The notes: a model not told the origin generated them from the letters alone. A DNA stretch of 64,000 nucleotides from Trichobilharzia szidati (GCA_944472155.2 OX235279.1:161408199-161472198); one strand, 5' to 3'; numbered from the stretch's first letter, positions 34,400 to 44,885 are shown. A program made the numbers and translations.

Positions 34400-35870
34400 A
34401 TTATTTCTAATTCATAGTGCTCGATTTGTGTTCAGTTTTCACCCAGACTGCATGGTTTTACCTACATTCGACACAGTTTCAGAAGTTGATACCAGAAAAG
34501 CTGTGATCAGAAAACGCGTACAGATCCGCTTTCGCGAGAATTCATTTTGGAAGCCCCGTGCATCCAGCCTCAATACATGGATAAATAATCCCATGTCAAT
34601 ATTTGTATTCTTTTTCATTATATGTCAAATGATTGTTGCTGTATCTACAGTAATTTTACAAGATTTCAGTGTGTTTATACAGCAAATGACATGAGCAACT
34701 GGCATACTTATCTTTCAAAATCCGTCAAAATTATAAATCTTCGAAGAAATTACATCTCTTTTTTGTGTTAGTGAAATGGAAAGAATTTAATTAAAATTGA
34801 ATCTCCTTCCGGTTATCTCTACACACTTTGACATAATATTCGTTGTGTAATTCGTTCCGTGAAGAAACCGGAATTTGAATTTCACCGAATGTTGTCGAAC
34901 TCACTGCCATGATGCATTAACAGACGGTTTCGTATTAAACGTATTTCATTCAAATAAGCCAAGTGGAAATGTTGGCGAAGAACCGAACGCAGTGGGGACG
35001 TGCGGCTGAATTCCTTTGTTCTTCTAGGAGCGAAAGGAGATAATAATATATGTAAATATATATATACTAATAAGCTGGAATTAAGTCTTTTTAACACAAA
35101 TTTATTAAATATTCAACGTTCAATTATTTTTCTGCTTCTAATGCATTCATTGTTCAATACTTTTCTTCTGTAACAGAATTCAAACTGAATTATTTTACTA
35201 ACGAGTTATTCGGATAGTTATATTTAGATATTATCTCTAAGATAAAATCTATGATGTAACGTATGCAAATACACATTATGGAGAATTTAATGTGTTCAAA
35301 TGATGTTTTAATGTTCACTTAAGCTGGATGCTTTTAACTACAAGCGGTGAAAAAATATGAGGCGGTCAGATTGAATCATGATGAGAGAATGCGTACAGAT
35401 TTGCGTTATTTTGGATTCTGTGTGGAAATTGAGCGTACTCAGCAAAAATGAAACTATATTTGGGATTTCAACAAAAATAATATCAAGTCATTCAGTGCTT
35501 CTTTATGGTTCCCTGACTTGGCATTCCTGTAGGAAAGTGGCATACTTTCATCTGCTTCTCAATCAGATGGTCAGGAGAAGGGAGTAAAGAAGAAGAAGAA
35601 GATGGCTTCAAATAACGCTGAACAAGGAAAATAACAATGTAACTATCGCTCAGCTTACGTATACGCTGATGGAAACGGAAATGGATTAGACAAATATGTT
35701 GAGGAGATAGTTGAATAGCGTCACGTATGAGACAGACCCTCGATTTCACACTCGACTGGGAAATGGCCTTCTGAGCATGCATTTTGAGGATAATTAGATG
35801 GGAAAAGATTATTCTGGGAGGAAAATAAAAACGAAAGGTGATGTTGCAGTAAGTTTAATAGGAGTGCATG
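34400..35870 (+). mobile_element. LINE-like relic interrupted by repeat Y
   Basis: 34400-34585 and 35380-35870 match contiguous minus-strand sequence at 29740-30240. The intervening 34590-35340 belongs to repeat Y. In 35378-35587 the plus frame reads DSVWKLSVLSKNE, GISTKIISSHSVLLYGSLTWHSC. This is the RTE-type SxWxxKxLSxxTKIRIFxTNIKSVLLYGxxTW segment, so a LINE C-terminus is likely. Confidence 0.5.
34590..35340. repeat. Dispersed repeat Y, copy 3, with an RTE tail fragment
   Basis: 34730-34870 shares TTAATTAAAATTGAATCTCC and GTGTAATTCGTTCC with Y. 35140-35220 matches the reverse complement of 30260-30350 (TTCATTGTTCAATA, AACAGAATTCAAACTGAATT). Between them 34978-35045 is an RTE 3' tail in plus (GAACGCAGTGGGGACGTGCG, then TTCCTTTGTTCTTCTAGGAG), followed by AATAATATAT. 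Confidence 0.45.
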
Positions 35871-35879
35871 CAACATAAT

Positions 35880-36540
35880 GAAATTGGCAAATTAGCCGCC
35901 TGAAACTCAATGTTCCAGTGGAAGCCAAACACACTGATTTGACCATATCCCTTGTGTGGATGTCTCCGGCGTTTAGGTTGTGGGATATATACCATCAGGT
36001 GTGAACTCTCAGATTATTACTAGTCCAAATGCCCTCCTTCCCTGGCCAAGTATCGGCTAGTGAAACATAACGGAGATTGGTTGCGAAGTTCTTCGTGCAC
36101 GAATCGAGCGACAGATCCCATTTTTCTTTGGCGAACATTCCACCACTCAATCAAAGGTGCTGTTATTAAGTACTCACTAGAGGAGTGATAAATAAAGATG
36201 CACAGGCTTAATCTGAATGGCAAACTGCGAGTTACTTTGCTATAAAATGCAATATTCACTCACTATGGTGAACAGCATCGAAGTCGACTAGCGAAAAGAA
36301 TTCGAGAATGCTAAAATGTAGATCACTGACTAACTTGGCGTACAGTGACTCGAACACTTCTTCCAGCCACCAAGCTACTTTGTGATACGGAAAATTAATC
36401 ATGAGAATTATTGGTCTCATGGGGAACGTTGGGTTTACTTGCAACTTTTGGTAATCTGTGTTAGCAAGGCAACCTTGATATCCTGAGTTTGATTTCTTTA
36501 TGTGTGTTTTGGTCATCGGTGAACGTCTTTTTCTTCTACT
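35880..36540 (-). mobile_element. PLE relic with the same middle segment (copy 2)
   Basis: The minus frame 36516-36256 encodes LQVNPTFPMRPIILMINFPYHKVAWWLEEVFESLYAKL, the PLE reverse transcriptase block around the (L/M)RPI motif. From 36259 on it continues into the same 80-codon segment as 28182-28424 (NIAFYSKVT, LITAP, RFVHxEL, SPLC). Matching sequence goes on to about 35880 (GTTTCAGGCGGCTAA on minus). The junction is at the same base in both copies. Confidence 0.65.
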
Positions 36541-36599
36541 TCGAAAGTTCTCTTACATTCTGTGGATATATATATCTATATCTTTCTCAATAGCCTTGA

Positions 36600-37160
36600 A
36601 ATAACTAGAATCCTCCAATTTAGGAAACAAAGCAGATTTCAATTTAAATTCATTCTTCCCCCATTTACTTTACAAACTTCGATATAATTATAACTTTTCA
36701 ATTCTATTGAAGAGGAAATATGGAATTGCAATAGCAAGGGAAGTTCTCGAAGTCACGCTGGCTACATCTCCACCATTACGGATGGTTTTATTTAAGACGG
36801 ATGTTTGGCTTTTTATTCATATTTGTAGAAATTAAGGATGTTTAAGATATTTGCATTCATTGTCTAATGTTCAATTTAACAAAAATATTCATCCAGACAT
36901 CTATAATACACAAAATAAACGAGCAAAGAATATTCTTTTCGATAAATTGCTCTTCCAGGCTCTACATTTATGTATATAAACATATATATAATTGTAGAGC
37001 CTGGAAGAGGAATTTATCGAAAAGAATATTCTTTGCTCGATTATTTAATGTTCAATTATATTTTCTGTTCAATATTTAATAATTCGAATTGAATCAGTTA
37101 ACTTGACCAGTTATTTAGATAGTTATTTAGATATATTATAAGTTTGAGATTTTAGTCCAA
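36600..37160 (+). repeat. Dispersed repeat Y, copy 4, split by a hairpin
   Basis: AT-rich sequence related to the other Y copies (GTTCAATATTTAATAATTCG and GAATTGAATCAGTTAAC resemble 35155-35190). It contains a long hairpin at 36920-37039 flanked by the 12-bp direct repeat TAATGTTCAATT (36865-36876 and 37046-37057). Confidence 0.45.
36920..37039. repeat. 47-bp inverted repeat (foldback hairpin)
   Basis: Left arm 36920-36966 and right arm 36993-37039 are reverse complements at 46 of 47 positions; the one mismatch is G/C in ATTGCTC against GAGGAAT. The 26-bp spacer is A/T rich (TATGTATATAAACATATATA). The arms contain AAGAATATTCTT, itself palindromic. It could be a small foldback/MITE-like insertion or an extruding hairpin. 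No coding. Confidence 0.85.
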
Positions 37161-37204
37161 AATATGTATATATATATATATATTCTGAACAGTCAGTTTG
37201 TAGA

Positions 37205-37900
37205 GATTCGATCTTTCTGAGACTTGATCATCGATTGATTTTAGCTACACGACTATTGTGAACCGGTCAAGGTGTACTATCCGGTGGAGCCACTGTATCC
37301 TGATTTGAGACAATTCGTTAATACGCATTTACTTATGCTCGAGCTCAGGATCTTGCATGTTCACAAGGCCAGGCCGTAAACGATCTCTCCACTGGGACCC
37401 AAGTGAGTGGCTAGTTCATGAATTCCAACACCTAGCAATTTGTGATTATAGCGCAACCACCACTGGGTGCATACTGTAGAAGGGTCTCAAAATTGAACGA
37501 AATAGCTGTCCAGTACTCTAGTGCTGGTTTTCAGTGGTCCTCTAACTGCCCTATACTTTTGCGATCAAGCCTCAAGTCCCTACAGAGTAACTCTTCAAAA
37601 ATTAATCTGATGCTCTCTAGTATCTATCTACAGGAATTAGTTTCCCTGCAGTGCCTTTTGAGAAGAAGTGACCAGTGGGGTCCACGAAGTGATCGAGCGT
37701 GAGGACAAATACTCACTGCTGAAAATCGTGGTATAATCATTACCTTTTAGAAGGTGGAATTCGTGGGCTAGCCATTGAATCGATTCCCTTCAGCTGAATG
37801 GTTAACGAGCTTTCCTTGTAGTCGGTAGGTCAAGAGTGGAAACACGATACTAGGTCCGTACTACGGAAGTGTCTCAGACTTTGACTGCAATCATTATTTA
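37205..37900. repeat. Decayed ribozyme-SINE composite
   Basis: 37205-37450 is in minus orientation (AGCTCAGGATC at the B-box position, CACTGGGACCCAAGTG at the A-box side). 37450-37720 is in plus: TGCATACTGTAGAAGGGTCT, TGAACGAAATAGCTGTCCAG, then GACCAGTGGGGTCCACGAAG and GAGGACAAATACTCACTG. 37770-37880 repeats the tRNA-like region (AGCTGAATGGTTAACGAGC). Ribozyme core broken. Confidence 0.55.
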
Positions 37901-38099
37901 TTTATTTTCCTTGAAACTGTTATTCAAGCTATTTCTGACACATTATTTTTCCGAATAAAACTACTCCTCAGTACAAAAGCTCATTCTGCAAAAGAGACGA
38001 AACTTCTAGCCTATGTTAGGTCTTCAGTGTGGATAAATAGTCAACTCCACTTCATGATACGCCATTGTTGATAACCTGTAGGACGTTCAAATTAAATGT

Positions 38100-38375
38100 T
38101 CAGTTTTTTGTCTAATATATACAACAGAAAATGGAGATGGATTGGGGATAGGCTGGGGAGACTGACGAATGACATCATGCTCCAGTCAGGCCATCACTCG
38201 AGTAGAAACCAAATGAGAAACTATAAGTATAATGAGGAAGAGGAGATGACAGATTGTATGCAGTGGTGGAGTCAGCCAGCTGAAGATGACAGCGGAAAAC
38301 AGGATGAAGTGGAAACGTACTGCTGAAGGTGCACTTTGTTCTCGAAACTCAGAGGAACAATAATAAATACATATT
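38100..38375 (+). mobile_element. RTE LINE 3' fragment
   Basis: Plus strand: NRKWRWIGDRLGRLTNDIM in 38120-38185 (the W-R-W-I-G-(H)-L-R block), an arginine-poor remnant, then GTGGAAACGTACTGCTGAAG, GCACTTTGTTCTCGAAACTC and AATAATAAATA as the tail. Confidence 0.7.
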
Positions 38376-38987
38376 ATTAATACACTAAATTGAAGGACTA
38401 GAATGTTTCAGAAACTTACTGATCAAAAAGACTATCATCCGACTTCCTTTATCAATAAATACTGAAAACGAGAAAGGCTGCTACTCTGAGAAAGCTAGAT
38501 GTACCGAAGAAACAACAACCACATCTAGTGAGGTCCTGTGAAGCGAAGTTGTTGACAGCAAATCAAAGATTCCACCTGTGTTTTCGGCATGAATGTGGAT
38601 TGGCAACTGTGTTTGCTGTTATGGAGCTAAATACACACGCTGCTTCAGCGTGAAATTGTCTAGATATGCTGATTAACACATACCAGACTTTTGTTGTCTA
38701 ATAGAGAACGAAGTGAACGTGTGAATTCTGGAGTACATTATTAGTTCTGGTCATGCGGCATCAGAATCACAGGCTTCAATTAAAGTTCTGCATATAAAGT
38801 GTGAACAAGCCATTCAACAAAAAGGATTTCGCCTACATCATCTTTATGCAGACAGACCCTAAGCACAGACCATTGAGAAAAACCTGAACTCCAAGTTGTT
38901 CAGAAAAGGTTTTTTCCAGATGCTTTGATTGTCGTTGGTAACCAGTCTGTGCGACATTTTGCATCAATCATCTGGAAATCCCAGATC
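38376..38987. other. Unassigned stretch upstream of an LTR
   Basis: Broken frames (for example AIQQKGFRLHHLYADRP near 38805-38860) hint at decayed coding sequence, but I cannot assign it. No polypurine tract is visible before the LTR at 38988. Confidence 0.3.
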
Positions 38988-39249
38988 TATAACAACAGAA
39001 GACAAGGGCCAGGCAACAGATCGTTTATTACGAAAAATCAACACGTATTTATAGATTTTTATGTACATTATTGTAGGTCAATGTTAGTAGAAAATACAGT
39101 CTGTTGATTGGTTGTTTCTCACACAAAGTTAACCTTGCATCTCTTGTGGCTGTGTCAGTTCATCTATATGTTAACTGTATCCGCCTGTCCATCTTGACCT
39201 TGACCTCAATTACTGTCAACCAATTGGCTAGTAGACAGCTCTCACCACA
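38988..39249. mobile_element. LTR, second copy with internal deletion
   Basis: Aligns end to end with 3010-3313 (AACAACAGAAGACAAGGG, CAGGCAACAGATCGTTT, TTGATTGGTTGTTTCTCACA, GCTCTCACCACA). It lacks about 45 bp around the CATTTTCTCACCACC part. The first bases are TATAAC instead of TGTAAC. I see no clear flanking duplication. Confidence 0.6.
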
Positions 39250-40398
39250 CGTCTAGTGCCATATTGTCAGCAGAATGTAGTCGCACCTTACTGCTCCCCA
39301 TGTGTAGTGTTTAGCATAATCTAGTCAACCACAATCATGAATGTAAGCAACCTTGATTGAATACATCCTGTTTTCAATTAAAAGGCATCGTTGAGCTTTC
39401 CGTTAATTATTCTCCTTACATCGGAATTCATCAATCTGCTTTCATAAAACATATTTACTCTAACGGTCAGAAGAATCCCACAGTACACAATTTCTATTAT
39501 TATATCAGTCAGAAGAATCGTTATTTTACTCACGTTGTCAGGGAATTAAAGGATGAGCAAACTTCAAAGCTGAACAAACGTTTTTTTTTGAAAAAAATTA
39601 GTTTTCTTTATAAATTTAGACAAAGCGATCATAAAATGTAATTTATCTAAATCGCCTTGTAATGAATTTAATCAATACTTATTTCGAACAGTCTGATCAT
39701 ACAGACTTTGCATAGGAATGTATATATGAAAACAATAAAGAGTTGGGGGATGAGAAAATAGACGCAGGCCGAGTTCAAAAGGGCATACTGAAGGTCAAAT
39801 AACAATGACGATCAATAAACCAAATAAGAGCGGTAATAGTACATCTACTCTGATATCAAAACAAGGTTTACCAAGGAAAGTTAAACGTGTTGATGAATTG
39901 TTCTTGATGAACACATGAAGGTAGTTTAAACTTACTAATTGTTAGGGCTTCCACAAAATTTGGGATACGCCTTCCACCAAACACTTCTTATAGGTAAGTT
40001 TAAATGAGGTTTGGAAACATCAGTTTTATTTATTCTCTCTTCTATAACATGTTTCTCAATAGAAGAGCTATATCGTTTGTTCTCACCAAAAATCGGTTCT
40101 GGAGATTCCATTTGCTTCTGAATCCATTTTTGGGATGATATGCTCTGAAGCCGTTACTTACAGAGATCTATGAGTCCTCCCTATGTATGTGCGTCTATAC
40201 GTACATTCAACTTGGTAAATACAGTGGGATGTGACGTCATTTTTCACACTTTCTAAGGGCTTAGATGTAAACATTGGCTTCACATTCCCAGTTATTCTGA
40301 TATTAGCTGAATAGAAAGTCTTTGACCTCAGCGTTCAATCGTTTTCGAGTTAGTAAACTGCTATGATGACCCATGCTTAGGGTAGCTTGATATATTCC
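39250..40398. other. Stretch with no recognised gene
   Basis: A 94-codon frame at 39357-39641 (basic, Y/N/K rich) has no motif I recognise and ends in a T-run/A-run segment. Otherwise AT-rich and unassigned. Confidence 0.3.
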
Positions 40399-41470
40399 TC
40401 TTAATTAGTGTTGAGTTGGAGACTGGGTCTTGGTGTTCCACTAATCACTTTATATCTCTTTATGAACTTGTCTGAATAATTATTATCAGCTAGAGTTTGT
40501 CTCACTTTTCTCCCCTCATCTTCAAGTGTATGTCTTCTGTTCATATTCGTCGGATTACACTCAAGAAGCATCTAGATAAGGATATTTTGTACTGAACAGG
40601 GAAGAAGCTTTGTGGTAATTAAGATACTTTTCAACGAATTTATCCTCATCAAGCTGTACAATCGTATATATATGAATATGGTTTTTAAGAAATTATATCC
40701 GATGAGAGAATTAGATGAAAGGTGTGAATACATGAAATAATAATAATAGTTTGAAACGCAATTAAAATATTTGTGAATATATATTCTAGAAAGCCTGATT
40801 GACTCCTGTCAGTCTACAAACCCTGACCGCGAGTTTACCATCAGCTATCGAATCCATGCTAACTTGCCGTGTTTTCTTCGTTATAGACTTCTAATGACAC
40901 AGGAGGCCTTGGCAATTCATGACTTCAAGCCAGACCTTTGTGTACAAAGAAGTATGTATAATCCCTACTTCTGCCTTGGCCGTAGACGGATAGACATTTA
41001 TTTATTTATTTTGTTTATTTAGTTATTCTATGTACCTTTCCCTTATTACTACTATTATTATTCTCACTCTAAATCGTTTCCGCCTGTCCCACTTGTCATT
41101 CCAAATCAAAAATGATTCTTACATTATTGAATTCTATCTTATCAAATTTCATACCATGTTATGTAACATTTTATGTTCGCTTACTAATCCTATAATTATG
41201 CACCCGTTTCCAACATCTATACACCTTATGTATTATTCTATATATGACACGAATTGTTTTGCTACTTGATATTTAACTATGATTATAATCAAAAATATTT
41301 TAACTTAATTTCACACTGTTATTATTATTTCATGTATTCACACCTTTGATCTCATTTCCTCACCGGATATGATTTCTTAAAAAGCATATATATATACGAT
41401 TGTACAGCTTGATAATAAACTCGCTGAAAAGAGTCTCTTCGCTGAATATTGTGTTCTTAATTAAGATACT
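40399..41470. mobile_element. PLE copy with inverted terminal regions (copy 2)
   Basis: Same order and orientation as 22541-23660. A minus-sense thumb segment (rc of CTAGAGTTTGTCTCACTTTT) comes first. Then a reverse-complement terminus (40640-40790: AAGCTGTACAATCGTATATA, AATTAAAATATTTGTGAA), a plus C-terminus (FTISYRIHANLPCFLRYRLL, TQEALAIHDFKPDLC at 40840-40945), the UTR, and the plus terminus ending GAAAAGAGTCTCTTCGCTGA near 41450. Both copies share the inversion breakpoint region. Confidence 0.75.
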
Positions 41471-42790
41471 GTCCAGTCCAGGTAGGTTTTCCATAAGTAA
41501 ATCGTCTCACTGATCCATAAGTCCGTCAACTAAGCGAGATGCATCTAGGAAAGATAAACAGTTATTTTTCCCTTCTAAGGACGCAAGTGATGTGCTGCTC
41601 TGAACTTTATTTTTCAATTCAGATGTGATGGAACAGCGTTTTTGGGCACAAAAGAGGATAAAGAAGAGGGTAAGAATATGAACGCTGTGATAAGTTATGT
41701 AAGCTTACAGACCGGATAGATCTAATTAAGAATAAATCTGCTGAAGAAGCTGTGGCTTACACAGCGAAACGTTCAGAAAAATCTTGATTTGATTTTCTTA
41801 ACACGCTGGGATTAATTTAAATAATTTATAATAAGAAAATGAAGGTCATATAATATAATTTTGCTAAATACCATATCGTGAGACTTAAGATCAGTACGAT
41901 GGGTCAAACTGGTAGATTCGTGTGAAAGGTGGGCGGTGAGTGGGTTAATCAGATGATCGGAAGAATGGGAATTAATTATTGCTTGAGCTAACTAGATAGG
42001 TCATGGTCGATAATGATAAATTCGATAGTCTTGGCGAAACGCATTGACCTATACTATGCATCAATTTGCATGTAATCACACACACATGAGGATTAATGGG
42101 GTAGAGTTTTAACACAGATTGTTGGAGAAAGAGAGATAGGTTAATAACGGAATCCATGTCAACTGAAAGTGGAAGACTCGGAAAGAAAAGCCGTCTGTCT
42201 TTGACTAGATATGCACGTCTTTGCGTTCTATCTTCCATTTTAAGCGATATATAATATTGCAAGTAGCATTGGCTTTAATCTAGGTGCTGAATCTGACTCA
42301 CAGTTTCACTCCCTGTGTGTCCGACCGTGAAAACATGCTGACAACTCTCTGAGAAGATCCACCTCTCTACAAAAGACCACACGGTGAGAATAGTTTATCA
42401 ACTGTCAAAGCATATAGAGAAACCTCATATACTCGTTTTCCTCGAGGAAAGTGCACTGAGGAATCAGCTGATGGATAGTTGCACAAACTCCAAGAGACAT
42501 GGATGGAAAACTCTTTTCTCTTTCCCAGATTCATAAACAGGAATATGAAACCAAGTAAAATGTGTGAAAAGGACCAAGTCGCCCCCAAAATGATGCTGAT
42601 GTTTGACTTCGAATTTAAAAGTGATACTAAAGCTGTTATGTGTAGACGGCTTCCGAGATCTCTTAGTAAAAAATACTTTGACTCCAGTCTACGAGTAACA
42701 TTTTCTTATGCAACTAACTATTCAACCACCATGTGAAAGAGAAGCTGTTACTAATAGTGCGTCACTTCAGCATGCACATTCCAATTCATT
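41471..42790. other. Unassigned stretch with a hammerhead-like motif
   Basis: No gene recognised. The frames at 41972-42262, 42367-42588 and 42479-42736 lack motifs and overlap on opposite strands. 41737-41777 folds into a hammerhead-like shape, described among the findings. Confidence 0.3.
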
Positions 42791-42794
42791 TGCT

Positions 42795-43530
42795 CCTTCC
42801 TGAGTAGCCGAGTACATTGGTGCGTACCATACATCCACATGTAAAATGTGCTCGTCAACACTATCCAGCCTGGTTGGCTAGCGAAGGGAGAACGCTAGTG
42901 AGTGTATTGCTTGGCAATAGAACATCCGGTGAATTCAGGATACTATGCCCCATGTTTTGTAAAGTCCTTCAAAGTCATACACAAAATCCAATCAGATATC
43001 TCTTGTAAATGGAGTGAAATCAAGGCATCTGGCTGGGAATAGCTGAGGCACTAACGATCCAAACAGAATTAAATCCCAAGCTGTGTATTCATCAAAAGAA
43101 ATACATCTAACCGTTGTGGTCCCTGCGACGGCCATCTAAAATGTGGGTCCTATAAATAATGATTACAATATTACCTTTCTTCTCCAATCTTCCCGCTGAT
43201 TTCTGTTATTTTTGCTGGTTTTTTTAAAAATTCCTATCTGCTTTAAAATGTTTTATATAGGAAGTTTCCGCCTGTTTTGTTATTACTGGCCTATTAATGC
43301 CTAACTGTACCATAATAATCATTCTTCTAAGCAATTTCGATATTACTAAGTTCCTTTTTATCCTGTTAAATACACCTGTAATTTTATTAATTTGCCCGTT
43401 GACCTACCGTAAATAGTTCTGGGAAATTTTCAACCTCTCTACTTTAAATACACGTATGTACAGCCTAGTTGCTCATAACTTCAACGAAAAGAAAATTTTC
43501 TCTGCAACTGTTTTTATAAGAAATATTGAC
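42795..43530 (+). mobile_element. PLE family 2 C-terminal relic and 3' UTR
   Basis: Plus-strand blocks in shifted frames: SFKVIHKIQSDIS-like (42965-43010), HLAGNS.GTNDPNR...LCIHQKKYI-like (43025-43110), then a UTR with CCATCTAAAATGTGGGTCC and the terminus GTTGCTCATAACTTCAACGA, AAAGAAAATTTTCTCTGCAA, which matches the end at 22500-22545. Confidence 0.65.
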
Positions 43531-43729
43531 GTTAGGCAGAGAGTTTCAAGTGAGGTGATTGTCAAGGTTTATCGACTGACATTTCTAGGACACGCATTGT
43601 GAATGCTGAGCCACCACTGACTTTCTCAAGGAGCTAGGTTGGTTGATATATGTATATATATATATATATTGCGTGGAGGATTTCATCATGAGCTGACATC
43701 AGTTAGAGAACCACTGGAAAACCTGGGAG

Positions 43730-43773
43730 TACTGGACAGCTGTTACGTCCTAGTTTGGGACTCATCATCAGTA
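43730..43773 (-). ncRNA. Hammerhead ribozyme, damaged (composite A, left arm)
   Basis: Minus strand: stem I TACTG/CAGTA, core ATGATGA instead of CTGANGA (the C3 position is A), stem II GTCC/GGAC with a 7-nt loop, GTAA instead of GAAA, then stem III ACAG/CTGT and the GTC site. Two invariant positions are lost, so self-cleavage is not expected. Confidence 0.75.
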
Positions 43774-44161
43774 CGCACCCACCGGGATTCGAACCCAGGA
43801 CCTTCTGGTTACAAGGCGAGCTCGTAGACCATTGAGCCACTGGGACCCGATCCAATGGTCCTTGAATTCTAACTTCTGCCAATTCACGACATAGCGCGAC
43901 CATTTCGCAATGTCTTCTTAGATGAGTTACTGCCTCATCTCCAACAAAATCCCTACAAAAACCAATACTTGAAAATTAATCTAATGCTCACTAGTGACTG
44001 GCCCTATTCAGGCAGTTAACCTGGGGTTCTAGTGGGAAGCCGTGACCAGTAGGGTACAGCAGGTTGGAGATGATGCAGTAACTCATCTAAGAAGACATTG
44101 CGAAATGGTCGCGCTATGTCGTGAATTGGCAGAAGTTAGAATTCAAGGACCATTGGATCGG

Positions 44162-44229
44162 GTCCCAGTGGCTCAATGGTCTACGAGCTCGCCTTGTAAT
44201 CAGAAGGTCCTGGGTTCGAATCCCGGTGG
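44162..44229 (+). promoter_or_regulatory. tRNA-like internal pol III promoter (composite A)
   Basis: A box TGGCTCAATGG at 44169-44179 and B box GGTTCGAATCC at 44213-44223. The D-arm-like GCTC/GAGC and T-arm CTGGG/CCCGG stems are still visible. The spacing is as in a tRNA, but there is no proper acceptor stem or CCA-ready end, so it is a tRNA relic driving the element rather than a tRNA gene. Confidence 0.8.
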
Positions 44230-44234
44230 TTGCA

Positions 44235-44278
44235 TACTGCTGAAGAGTCCCAAACTAGGACGAAACAGCTGTCCAGTA
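44235..44278 (+). ncRNA. Hammerhead ribozyme, intact core (composite A, right arm)
   Basis: Type I (stem I open) hammerhead. Stem I 5' TACTG (44235-44239); core CTGAAGA (44240-44246, fits CUGANGA); stem II GTCC/GGAC closing loop CAAACTA; GAAA (44262-44265). A loopless stem III ACAG/CTGT follows, with the cleavage site after GTC (44273) and stem I 3' CAGTA (44274-44278). All invariant core positions are present. Such a short stem III is known from Sm-alpha ribozymes, which work best as dimers. Confidence 0.9.
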
Positions 44279-44371
44279 CTCCCAGGTTTTCCAGTGGTTC
44301 TCTAACTGATGTCAGCTCATGATGAAATCCTCCACGCAATCAAACAAAATCCCTACAAAAACCAATACTTG

Positions 44372-44880
44372 TATATATATATATATATATAATCTCCTTC
44401 GGCTCCGAGTGAAACGAAGACTTTCAAAAGTATCGGTGCCGATACGTTGTGAGGTCGTTGGTCGGACTGTTGAAGAGTACAAAATGTGGGAAGAAACAGC
44501 CGAATAACTTCCTAACAAATGTGTCGGTTCATGACCAAATTCAACAAAACAAATTACCGTTATCACTATTATTATTATTATGACTTATCTAATTCCTCAC
44601 AAATCTCCTATTCTGACTACATGTATTTCTTCACCAATCGATTTCTCTTTCTCTTCTCTAAATGTCTGAATTTAAAAGTATTTTAAATTGAACACAATTC
44701 ACACAATAATCTGAGCGATGTTCACAATCGCAAAAATATTCTCCACTAGACATTTGACTTGCTTTGCACTTGATTCTTTAGTGAATGACATAAGAAATGT
44801 CAGCCTGACTTTCATCGATTTCTGTTATTTTTTTTTGACTGAGTAGTCATCACATCAAGGTTATTCACACTGACTGGTGA
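44372..44880. other. TA microsatellite and upstream flank of the host gene
   Basis: (TA)n at 44372-44390, then AT-rich DNA without a clear element. CTCCGAGTGAAACG near 44405 may be an RTE/SINE tail trace (rc-like). A minus frame at 44312-44566 crosses the microsatellite and is not credible. The proximal promoter of the downstream gene would lie in the last part. Confidence 0.4.
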
Positions 44881-44885
44881 ATCAT

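Larger units (their letters stand above)
43669..44371. mobile_element. Ribozyme-SINE composite A: 277-bp inverted repeat
   Basis: The left arm 43669-43945 and right arm 44063-44339 are equal in length and differ at about 7 of 277 positions by eye. Each arm holds a tRNA-like segment and a hammerhead. The block CAAAATCCCTAC...ACTTG occurs at 43945-43971 and again at 44345-44371, exactly 400 bp apart. The plus part is therefore one 400-bp monomer plus the start of the next, preceded by an inverted partial monomer. It is non-coding and resembles schistosome Sm-alpha elements and animal retrozymes. It lies 0.5 kb upstream of the host gene. Protein-like frames over it (SNPGP, VAQWSTSSPC) are artefacts of the tRNA-like sequence. 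Confidence 0.85.

Noticed and set aside
38376..38987. Internal region of an LTR retrotransposon upstream of the 38988 LTR
   Set aside because: No gag, protease, reverse transcriptase or integrase motif, no polypurine tract and no primer-binding site could be found.
44162..44229. A functional tRNA gene
   Set aside because: A and B boxes and a T arm are present, but acceptor pairing and a regular anticodon stem are missing, and the sequence runs straight into the repeat. The same applies to 31499-31550 and 56950-57018.
43639..44305. Open frames with RDSNPGPSGY, VAQWSTSSPC and GSNPGG motifs as candidate proteins
   Set aside because: They are translations of the tRNA-like B-box region of the ribozyme SINE, appear on both strands of the inverted repeat, and depend on a non-coding repeat.
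44312..44566. Minus-strand 84-codon frame upstream of the host gene
   Set aside because: It runs through a (TA)n microsatellite and into the ribozyme composite. Not credible as a gene.
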